A stretch of DNA of 34,836 nt from Streptacidiphilus pinicola (GTDB lineage Bacteria; Actinomycetota; Actinomycetes; Streptomycetales; Streptomycetaceae). The position numbers and the translations under genes were made by a program. The DNA lies in the NCBI RefSeq assembly GCF_003258295.1, contig NZ_QKYN01000030.1, positions 1 to 34,836 on the forward strand. Direction: 5' to 3'. Shown here piece by piece: positions 23,908-30,002 of the stretch (its first letter is position 1; each line of letters begins with the position of its first letter). Below the pieces are notes generated by a model. The model was not told the origin of the DNA. It saw only the letters and a program-made list of their open reading frames with translations, and ran no database searches.

Positions 23908-24893
23908 GCATGCCCCCTGGTCCCGTTGTGGTGCATCCATTCCCACTGGGCCGCGATCCCCTCGCGGGGCCACACCTGCGGCCGGTAGGCCAGCACCGTG
24001 CGTGAGAGTTCGAAGTCCGCTTCGGTCGCCTCTGGATCGCCGGACCGGGCGGCCACTTCCACGAACGGCACGGACCTTCCGGTGACCTCCGCCACCAGCT
24101 CCAGCAGCTCGCGCACGGACAGCGTGGCCGGCCCGGCCACGTTCACGGCTCGCCCGGTGAGCGCGGTGTGCTCGGCCCGCACAAGAGCGGCCACGACGTC
24201 GCTCACGTACGTGAAGTTCCTGCGCTGACTGCCGTCGCCGTACAGGCGCATCGCGCGCCCGGTGCGGACTGCGTTCAGCATCCTGGCTATCGCCATGTCC
24301 TCGCGCTGCCGGGGACCGTAGACCGTGAAGAAGCGCAACGCCACGACCTGCGTCGCCGCGTCGCGCCTGGCCGCGTAGGCGAGCGCGAGTTGTTCCGCGG
24401 CTAGCTTCGACACCCCGTAGGGCGAGAGGGGCCTTACCGCGCCGCTCTCGCTTGACGCGCCGCCTGCCGCGCCGCCGTAGACGCTTGACGAGGAAGCGAC
24501 CACCAGTCGCGGTACCCCCGCCCGCTCGCACTGCTCGATGAGCTGGTGGGTCGCGGTGATGTTGTCCTGCACGTACGAGGCGAAGTTCTTCCCCCAGGAC
24601 CCGCGCACGCCGGTCGCGGCGGCCAGGTGGAACACCGCGTCTACTTCGGCGAGGAGTTCTCCCAGGTGCGGGCCGGCCACGTCGACGTGCTCGAACGCGA
24701 AGCGAGGTGATCCGATGGCGTGGGCCAGGTTCCGGGCGGCCAGGCTGTCGCCGCTCGGCGAGCGCCGGTCCACCGCCCTGACGCGCCAGCCGCGCGCCAA
24801 GAGCTCGTCCACGAGGTGCGAGCCGATGAATCCTCCGGCTCCGGTCACCAGGGCCAAACGGTGCTCGTTGCTGTCCAAAGAAGCATCCTCCAT
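23904..24893 (-). CDS. NAD-dependent epimerase/dehydratase (extended SDR)
   Basis: 329 aa from the ATG at 24891-24893 (AAGGAA about 9 bases upstream). A TTG at 24873-24875, preceded by GGAGG, is an alternative. Glycine motif TGAGGFIG (17-24), catalytic SSSSVYG (134-140) and YGVSK (Tyr159, Lys163) are complete. NFTYVSDVVAAL and VNVAGPATLSV are typical of GalE/WcaG-type enzymes acting on nucleotide sugars. It would supply or alter the sugar used by the glycosyltransferase. The frame continues open upstream without a stop for another 113 codons; see the entry for 24894-25232. Confidence 0.87.
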   Translation of the reverse strand: MEDASLDSNEHRLALVTGAGGFIGSHLVDELLARGWRVRAVDRRSPSGDSLAARNLAHAIGSPRFAFEHVDVAGPHLGELLAEVDAVFHLAAATGVRGSWGKNFASYVQDNITATHQLIEQCERAGVPRLVVASSSSVYGGAAGGASSESGAVRPLSPYGVSKLAAEQLALAYAARRDAATQVVALRFFTVYGPRQREDMAIARMLNAVRTGRAMRLYGDGSQRRNFTYVSDVVAALVRAEHTALTGRAVNVAGPATLSVRELLELVAEVTGRSVPFVEVAARSGDPEATEADFELSRTVLAYRPQVWPREGIAAQWEWMHHNGTRGHA

Positions 24894-25232
24894 GCGGTGG
24901 GTTCCTTGCTTCCTGCTGCTCGGGCGCGCACGCGGGCGGACTTTCGAGGTGGCGACGCTGACCCTTCGGTCGCCCAAGTGGAGCTGGATGGTGCCGCCCA
25001 GCCAGTTGCCGGGGAGGCTTCGACCGGCCACGCAGAATTCAGGGGGGTTACGCGGGTGGCGGTCCAGGTCAGGGGCGCTGTGTGGGACAGGTAGGGCGTC
25101 GCCGGGTGGTTCCGGTTGGCCGTGGATGGTGATCCCGAGCAGAATGGCTGCGGCCACGTGTCCGCTCACCCACAGCGCTCCGAGGACTGTGCCTAACCGG
25201 TCGCGGTCGGGGGTCGCGTGGCGGGCACTCAC
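24894..25232 (-). CDS. Small membrane-segment ORF in frame with the epimerase, contains TTA codon
   Basis: A GTG at 25230-25232 overlaps the preceding small-gene stop as GTGA, so translation is probably coupled. About 113 residues follow before the epimerase Met: LGTVLGALWVSGHVAAAILL forms one membrane helix. Then comes a Pro-rich linker and PEFCVAGRSLPGNWLGG with basic residues. There is no stop between this and the epimerase. Either the epimerase has an unusual membrane-anchored extension (443 aa in total), or a separate small protein has lost its stop, for example by a sequence error. A TTA codon is at 25194-25196. Function unknown. Confidence 0.45.
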
Positions 25233-25410
25233 GACCAATCACCGCGCCGCGCCAGGACGGTGAGGTCGGCCGACTCCGCCCGGGGCTCCTCGGTGGTGCC
25301 GTGGCGCTGGCGCAGCACCAGGCCGCCACGGCGGACACGGGGACGACCCGTTCCGCACCGTCGGGAGCACGCACCAGGTCGCCGACTTCCGGCCGATCCT
25401 CCGCGCTCAC
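25229..25410 (-). pseudogene. Small gene with apparent 1-nt frameshift
   Basis: A GTG at 25408-25410 overlaps the upstream stop (GTGA) and opens MSAEDRPEVGDLVRAPDG. Coding character then moves to another frame, which reads RGGLVLRQRHGTTEEPRAE, then SADLTVLARRGDWS and a stop at 25229. The span is 182 nt, not a multiple of three; one extra base would make a 60-residue protein. The switch point lies at a CCCC run (GTCGTCCCCGTG on the minus strand). The joined protein resembles small beta-rich Streptomyces proteins that occur beside XRE regulators. Sequencing error or recent decay are both possible. Confidence 0.5.
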
Positions 25411-25645
25411 GGCTGGCCCTGGGTGCGGCGCTGGCGGGTGAGGTGGCTCCAGTGGGCGAGCTGCCGCATGCGGTGCGCCACCAGCTCCGCGCGCGCCACG
25501 TTGGGCACGAACACGGTGGTGGTGCCGGCAGGGACGGCGGCGGACGGGTACAGCCGCCAGGCGAGATGTACCCGGTGGCCGCTCGCGCCTGGGGGCGCGC
25601 TGGAAGCGCGTAGGTGGTGCGGGGATCCGTGGTGGTCACGGTCAC
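25407..25645 (-). pseudogene. Small gene with apparent 1-nt frameshift
   Basis: A GTG at 25643-25645 overlaps the upstream stop (GTGA) and opens MTVTTTDPRTTYALPARP. The sensible continuation is in another frame: GHRVHLAWRLYPSAAVPAG, then TTTVFVPNVARAELVAH, ending at 25407 with QRRTQGQP. The span is 239 nt, one base short of a multiple of three. The shift maps to a CCCCC run (GCGCGCCCCCAGG). Together the halves make about 79 aa. I do not know the function. The neighbouring gene shows the same kind of defect, which favours a sequencing artefact. Confidence 0.5.
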
Positions 25646-26019
25646 GCCACCGCGCGGCGCGGGGGCACGTACTCGAGGGTGGCACCTAGTGCGGCGAGTT
25701 CGCGGCGCAGCTCCTCGAACGCCGTCTCGTCGGCGGCGACCATGGCGCGGGTGCGGGTGATCACGGCGGTGACCTGGCGTTCCTGGATCAGCCCGAGGAG
25801 CCGTTGCCAGCCGTCCCGCTCCGTGAGGAGGTGTCCGCGGTTGCGGTCGCGGACGTCGGTGACGGTGTCCCAGCCGAGGACGTCGCGCGCGTACTCGGTG
25901 GCGGTGACGGCCATGAGGGCGGTGGACTCCAGCTCGCCGGTGCAGACGTACACCGCGGCGAGGGGTCGGCCGGCCGGGGTGCCGGCGGAATAGGGTTCGG
26001 CGGTGGTGGTGTGGCTCAT
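25642..26019 (-). CDS. Resolvase-like small protein without catalytic serine
   Basis: 125 aa from the ATG at 26017-26019. The pattern follows the N-terminal domain of serine recombinases: first strand LAAVYVCTGE, helix and GWDTVTDVRDRNRGHLLTER, then DGWQRLLGLIQERQVTAVIT, RTRAMVAADETAFEELRREL and ALGATLEYVPP. The R-V-S of the active site is C-T-G here, so recombinase activity is unlikely, and no DNA-binding domain follows. It is the first gene of the minus-strand chain of GTGA-coupled small genes leading to the epimerase, and is divergent from the XRE regulator. Possibly a regulatory or accessory protein. The fold match is inferred by eye. Confidence 0.6.
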   Translation of the reverse strand: MSHTTTAEPYSAGTPAGRPLAAVYVCTGELESTALMAVTATEYARDVLGWDTVTDVRDRNRGHLLTERDGWQRLLGLIQERQVTAVITRTRAMVAADETAFEELRRELAALGATLEYVPPRRAVA

Positions 26020-26050
26020 CGGTACTCCGCTGGCGTGGTCGAGGGTGGGT

Positions 26051-26090
26051 GCCGTGCCCGCCTGCGACGGGGGGCGCGGGCGGGCACGGC
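26051..26090. repeat. 12-bp perfect stem-loop in divergent intergenic region
   Basis: GCCGTGCCCGCC (26051-26062) is exactly complementary to GGCGGGCACGGC (26079-26090), with a 16-nt loop. It lies 32 bp upstream of the 26019 start, inside the probable leader of the minus-strand chain. It could be an attenuator or an operator. Confidence 0.5.
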
Positions 26091-26217
26091 AGATCAAGGA
26101 GCAGCCCGCCTCGGGGGAACGAGGCGGTTCAGCGGGTCGCACTGGGCTGCACATTCAGTACAGCGCCGGTGACCTGTAGTCAGGGAGGTCAAACCGCGAG
26201 GTGGGTGGGTGCGGTGA

Positions 26218-26249
26218 ACCGGAAATTTGGGAGCCAGGGTTTTTCCGGT
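26218..26249. promoter_or_regulatory. Operator-like inverted repeat ACCGGAAA / TTTCCGGT
   Basis: A perfect 8-bp inverted repeat (26218-26225, 26242-26249) lies 40 bp upstream of the XRE regulator start and in the shared upstream region of the divergent 26019 gene. The arms are 24 bp apart centre to centre. It is a natural candidate for autoregulation by the XRE protein; this is inference. Confidence 0.45.
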
Positions 26250-26289
26250 CAGCTGTGACGCCGATCACCTCAGCGCTACCGTCGCAGGT

Positions 26290-27573
26290 ATGACGGGGCA
26301 GCAGGAACTGAACGCGGCGCTGGCCCAGCGCATGACCGATCTGGGCCTCACGCAGCAGGGATTAGCCGACCAGGTTAACGCGGAGCTGCGCGCCGCCGGG
26401 CGGCGAGACACCGTTGGTGACCGGACGGTGCGGCACTGGCTGAGCGGAAAAACCCGGTGCCCGCAACCCGCGCAGCTGGCCGCGCTGGCGGCAGTATGCG
26501 GTTGTCCGGCCGACGCGCTCGGCTTCCGCCTCAAGAACCATCCCGCTCACGCCGCTGTCCCGACTGCCCCCGCCGAGGTAGAGCCTGTGCACCGCCGCTC
26601 GTTCCTGCACGTCGTCACCAGCGCCGCCCTGTCCCCGGCCGTCGCTGCACCGAGCCGCATCGGGATGAGCGACGTGCGCCGCCTACAGCGCCAGTTCGCG
26701 CAGATCGTCGCCGATGACCACGCTCACGGCGGCCGGACTTCCACCGAGTACCACGCCCTGGCCCTGGCCGAAGAGGCCATCGAGCTGCAGGCCCAGGGCG
26801 GCGCGACGCAGCGAGTACGGGCCGCCTTGTACGGGACGGCCGCCGCGTTCGTGTCCTCGGCGATGTGGGCCGCCATCGACTCCCGCCGCTTCGACACCGC
26901 AGCTGGGCATCGCGACCGCGCGGCCGCCCTTGCGGCCATGTCCGGGGACCAGGGCATTCAGTTCCGTGTCTGGTCCCACGCGGGGAGCCTGTACCGGCTC
27001 ATGGGCCGCCCAGCTGATGCGCTGGCCGCCAACGACGTAGCGCGCGCCCTGCCGATCGCCCGCCGTGACCCGCTGTTCGCGTCGCTGGGTCATGCCCGGC
27101 ATGCCGCGATCCTCGGTCTCACGCGGGATCGGCCAGCCGTGGACCGGGCCCTCGGTCGCGCCCAGGCCGCACTGGGCCGCGCAGACCCCGAGCAGCAGCG
27201 CCCGTTGTGGCTGACGGCGTTCTACGACCAGGCGGAGTTGGACTCCCTCGCTCTGACGTCGTACCTCGCCGCTCGGCGGTACGAGGAAGCCGAGGCTCGC
27301 GCGCACCGCTCTCTGGCCGCCCGGCGGGGTCATCTGCGGCGCTCGAACGTCATCACCAACGCGCGGCTGGCCCGCGCGCAGCTCGGGCAGGGCGACGCCG
27401 ACGCCGCCGTGCACACCGCGGTGGCGCTGCTCCGCGGGGAGGGCGCTCGGCATCCTCGCGTGGTCCGGGCGTTGGGCCACCTCACCGAGACCCTGCACGC
27501 CACCGCTCCCGGGTCCGCGGCTGAGCGGGCCTGGGAGGATCACTGGATCGCCGCACAGAGAGGATCCGCATGA
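26290..27573 (+). CDS. XRE-family regulator with TPR-like sensor domain, contains TTA codon
   Basis: 427 aa from the ATG at 26290; an in-frame ATG at 26227 would precede the likely promoter. An N-terminal helix-turn-helix spans about 8-80 (RMTDLGLTQQGLADQVN, TVRHWLSGKTRCP). A hydrophobic segment RRSFLHVVTSAALSP (102-116) is typical of actinomycete XRE-TPR regulators. Helical repeats from about 125 to the end (AAGHRDRAAALAAM, GSLYRLMGRPADALAAND, LAARRYEEAEARAHRSL) form a TPR-like array. A rare TTA codon at 26362-26364 sits inside the DNA-binding domain, so the regulator itself should be bldA controlled. A likely pathway regulator for the divergent gene block. Confidence 0.85.
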   Translation: MTGQQELNAALAQRMTDLGLTQQGLADQVNAELRAAGRRDTVGDRTVRHWLSGKTRCPQPAQLAALAAVCGCPADALGFRLKNHPAHAAVPTAPAEVEPVHRRSFLHVVTSAALSPAVAAPSRIGMSDVRRLQRQFAQIVADDHAHGGRTSTEYHALALAEEAIELQAQGGATQRVRAALYGTAAAFVSSAMWAAIDSRRFDTAAGHRDRAAALAAMSGDQGIQFRVWSHAGSLYRLMGRPADALAANDVARALPIARRDPLFASLGHARHAAILGLTRDRPAVDRALGRAQAALGRADPEQQRPLWLTAFYDQAELDSLALTSYLAARRYEEAEARAHRSLAARRGHLRRSNVITNARLARAQLGQGDADAAVHTAVALLRGEGARHPRVVRALGHLTETLHATAPGSAAERAWEDHWIAAQRGSA

Positions 27574-28127
27574 CCAGCTCGACAGCAGCAGGCGCGCGCA
27601 TCGCGATCGAGCACCACACCGACCTCCGGCCCGTGCGGCAGGTGATGTTGGACGTGTACGCGGACGTGCGGCGCGATCTGATCCACCTGCCGCACTACAG
27701 CGTGGACGCCTACGCCGAGCGCTTGGACCGTCATGCCGCCGAGGACGGCTGGGAGGCGGTGATCGGCTATGACGGCGTCGAGCCGGTGGGCTACGGCTAC
27801 TGCAACACCGTGCGCGCCGGGGACCGCTGGTGGCAGCGCATGGAACTACCGCTGCCGTCTGGCTGGGAGGAGGCTGCGGCGATCGCGTTCAAGGAACTCG
27901 GCGTGCGCCCGGCGTGGCGCAAGACCGGTGTGTCTGTGCGCCTGCACGATGCTCTGCTGTCCAAGCGGGGCGAGGAGCGCGTCACGCTCCTGGTTAATCC
28001 GGCGGCAGGTGACGGCAAGGTCCAGGCCCTGTACGCCAGCTGGGGTTATGAGCCGTTCAACCGGCAGACCCCCAGCCCTGGCTCTCCGCCGCTCGTCGCC
28101 ATGGCCCGCGCCACCCGCCCGAGGTAG
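27570..28127 (+). CDS. GNAT-family acetyltransferase
   Basis: The protein has 185 aa. The ATG overlaps the XRE stop (ATGA), so the two genes are coupled. The fold follows GNAT: helix 1 (PVRQVMLDVYADVRRDL), strand pair WEAVIGYDGVEPVGYGY, a core region WRKTGVSVRLHDALLSKRG that corresponds to motif A, then RVTLLVNPAAGDGKVQALY and ASWGYEPFN. The acetyl-CoA pyrophosphate loop (Q/RxxGxG/A) is partly degenerate (WRKTGVSV). The substrate is unknown. It may provide resistance or act with the regulator. Confidence 0.8.
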   Translation: MTSSTAAGARIAIEHHTDLRPVRQVMLDVYADVRRDLIHLPHYSVDAYAERLDRHAAEDGWEAVIGYDGVEPVGYGYCNTVRAGDRWWQRMELPLPSGWEEAAAIAFKELGVRPAWRKTGVSVRLHDALLSKRGEERVTLLVNPAAGDGKVQALYASWGYEPFNRQTPSPGSPPLVAMARATRPR

Positions 28128-28213
28128 CGGCAGTAAGCGCCGCCTAGCTTCGGCTGGCCGATCCTGAGGAGGCTGACCGGGTTGCGTCGGGGGCTACGGT
28201 GGCCAGTGGCGGG

Positions 28214-28240
28214 CCGCCGCCCTGTCGACTAGGGCGGCGG
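28214..28240 (+). terminator. Terminator hairpin of XRE-GNAT operon
   Basis: CCGCCGCCCT (28214-28223) pairs perfectly with AGGGCGGCGG (28231-28240) around a 7-nt loop, about 90 bp after the GNAT stop. Outer bases can extend the pairing. There is no U-tract. Confidence 0.65.
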
Positions 28241-28253
28241 ACTGCCACGGGCG

Positions 28254-28284
28254 GGTCCCTCGACGGTGCCTGCGTCGAGGGACC
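28254..28284 (-). terminator. Terminator hairpin of small minus-strand gene
   Basis: GGTCCCTCGACG (28254-28265) pairs perfectly with CGTCGAGGGACC (28273-28284), 12 bp with a 7-nt loop. It begins three bases beyond the stop of the 28288-28434 gene. It may act for both strands. Confidence 0.65.
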
Positions 28285-28287
28285 AGC

Positions 28288-28434
28288 TCAGCCGCCGTGG
28301 CGGATGAGGAGATAGACCGGTTGGGCCATGCCGTTGCACACGGCTTGGGCCCAAGCTTGCCGCTGTGGCGGCTTGGGCGGCTCGGGTTCTTCCTTGGGCG
28401 GTTGTCCCTGGTCGGGCACGTCAGGGCTGGTCAT
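28288..28434 (-). CDS. Small hypothetical protein (48 aa)
   Basis: From an ATG at 28432-28434 with GGGGGT about 6 bases upstream, it reads MTSPDVPDQGQPPKEEPEPP and then KPPQRQAWAQAVCNGMAQPV followed by YLLIRHGG. The first half is Pro/Glu-rich and disordered; the end is a short hydrophobic helix. A perfect terminator hairpin starts three bases after the stop, which supports a real gene. The family is not recognised; possibly a small bacteriocin-like or accessory peptide, but nothing proves this. Confidence 0.5.
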   Translation of the reverse strand: MTSPDVPDQGQPPKEEPEPPKPPQRQAWAQAVCNGMAQPVYLLIRHGG

Positions 28435-28454
28435 GGTTGACCCCCATCGCTCGG

Positions 28455-28837
28455 ACCGGTTCGGCCGGTCACCTCTGGCGGCGGGCTGCAGCAGAGGTGC
28501 TCGGGACCGCCGAGGGGCCGGCGCGGGTATCGCTCAGCTCTCGGTTCTCCTTGGAGAAGGCACCAGAACTGCTGGCGTGCGCTGTGGAGGATGTCCGCGT
28601 CATCGAGCTGCCAAGCACGATCGAGCTCACGGACCCCGCGCCGGCAGTGGCACACCTTGGTTCCTACGAAGCCTGGGCGGACCAGCTCGGCGTGCCCTTC
28701 GCGGCCACGCTGGAGAAGTCCAAGGCGCTGGCGGCCGCAGAGATCGCAGAGCGCGGAGCATTTCGCATCACTGCCTCGGCGGCGTCCTCATCGGCCGCCG
28801 GAGTCAGACGCTGTACCCGGGTGCTGGGAGCTTGTAG
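28455..28837 (+). pseudogene. Truncated SAM-dependent methyltransferase remnant
   Basis: In one frame the sequence reads HLWRRAAAEVLGTAEGPARV, SLSSRFSLEKAPELL, VRVIELPSTIELTDPAPAVA, HLGSYEAWADQLGVPFAATL and AAEIAERGAF. This is the C-terminal half of a common Streptomyces class I methyltransferase. The last part (HCLGGVLIGRR) is in a different frame, so there is a 1-nt loss near 28769. The whole N-terminal SAM-binding half (motif I) is absent upstream. A dead gene fragment, not the same family member as 18810-19640. Confidence 0.55.
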
Positions 28838-28862
28838 CCCATCGCGAGGCGAGGCCAGGCGC

Positions 28863-29870
28863 TCAGTAGAACCCTTTCCAATCCGGCCCTTGCATCAACT
28901 TCGCGACCAGTTGTTGCCGCACCTGTTCGGAGTAGACCGCCTCAACGTCCCAGGGCCGGACGTCCGCCCGGCCAGTTCGCGCCGGGTGCACCGCGCGTAG
29001 GCCGTCCGCCAGTGGCTCCAGTTCCGGGTCGGTCAGAGCGAGCCTGTCGAACAGAAGAGAGAGAAAGACTGACAGCGCCGGTGCGGAGCCGGTGGTCACC
29101 TGACTCATCGAAGTCAGTGGAAAGCCGAAAAGCGCCGGGCCCGGAGATTCGTCAGTTGGAGCCGTGACTGATGAGGGCATGAAGGCGATCCGGGTCGTTG
29201 ACCATGTGCCAAGATCCGCTACACACAAGAAGTCGAGCGCCTCCCTCGGGTGTTGGACGAGTGCGCTGTCCAGTTCGACAAGCGCCCGAGTGACGTTGTT
29301 AGAGGGCCCAGGGTCCGGAGACGCCCAAGCATGCGAGTGGGCAAGGAGACCGACGGGGAATTGGCCCAAGAGTTCCCCGCGGATGTGTCGTGGCGTTGTG
29401 CGGGAACCCCGCCGCAAGCGAGCGGCCCTGTCGATGCCGTCGCGGATCCCGTCTCGGTCAAGTGTGAGCTTGACGCTGAAGGCCGCCGCGACGCCAGCCG
29501 CCAAGACCTCAACCCGCTTCCGAAGTGCCCTCGGGTAACCAGGGCGGAAGACCACCAGGTCGGTCTCGAACACGTCGTCGCCGTCGTCCGGAATGATGTA
29601 CTTCCGGGTGGCTACCTCGTAGTGCGGGGGAAGCCAATCAGAGAGAAACTGCTCCCAGGTCCCCTCCCCACCGTGCCCAGACCTCTGAGGATCCGTCCGA
29701 GCCTGTAGGTGAAGCCGGTCGTAGTCCTCGCGCACATCGCGTTGGACGTCTTCGAGCCAGCGGTCGTGGGCTGGGGACCGCGTGGCTGTCGATTCGTTGG
29801 CGTCAGGGGTGGGGTAGCCAAACCACAGTTCCGGCCTGGGCGGTTGGGCTGGGACTTCGCCGGGGGACAT
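28863..29870 (-). CDS. DUF6602-like protein, possible nuclease fold
   Basis: The protein has 335 aa. Residues 70-140 match the DUF6602 pattern: GTWEQFLSDWLPPHYEVAT, KYIIPDDGDDVFETDLVVF and VLAAGVAAAFSVKLTLDRD. This resembles a PD-(D/E)xK core with Asp104 (ETDLVVF) and Lys134 (FSVKLTL), but the Glu of E-x-K is Ser132, so activity may be lost. The second half is helical (ALVQHPREALDFLCVADLG, ALSVFLSLLFDRLALTD) with no known motif. It lies 132 bp downstream of gajB on the same strand and could be a third gene of the defence operon. Base composition is similar to the gaj genes. Confidence 0.65.
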   Translation of the reverse strand: MSPGEVPAQPPRPELWFGYPTPDANESTATRSPAHDRWLEDVQRDVREDYDRLHLQARTDPQRSGHGGEGTWEQFLSDWLPPHYEVATRKYIIPDDGDDVFETDLVVFRPGYPRALRKRVEVLAAGVAAAFSVKLTLDRDGIRDGIDRAARLRRGSRTTPRHIRGELLGQFPVGLLAHSHAWASPDPGPSNNVTRALVELDSALVQHPREALDFLCVADLGTWSTTRIAFMPSSVTAPTDESPGPALFGFPLTSMSQVTTGSAPALSVFLSLLFDRLALTDPELEPLADGLRAVHPARTGRADVRPWDVEAVYSEQVRQQLVAKLMQGPDWKGFY

Positions 29871-30002
29871 GACACTCCACTGATGTACTCGGCCCAGCCG
29901 ATCCAGCCGAGAAGTTCCTCGAGCGACCGTAGCCCTGCGCGGGTGTTCCTGGTGCCCAATCTGGGAAACCTAGGGGGTCTGAGGATGCGCCGCTGGGGAT
30001 CG
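29871..30002 (-). other. Short gap between gajB and DUF6602 gene
   Basis: 132 bp without a credible gene. No strong terminator is visible, so readthrough from gajB into the DUF6602 gene is plausible. Confidence 0.5.

Larger units (their letters stand above)
28128..28287. other. Intergenic region with two tandem terminators
   Basis: Between the GNAT gene (plus) and the small minus-strand gene at 28288. No gene is seen; it contains two strong hairpins listed separately. Confidence 0.7.

Noticed and set aside
23908-24531. Extended N-terminus of the thymidylate-synthase-like protein
   Set aside because: Arg/Gly-rich shadow of the epimerase gene; the ATG at 23907 has an ATGA overlap.
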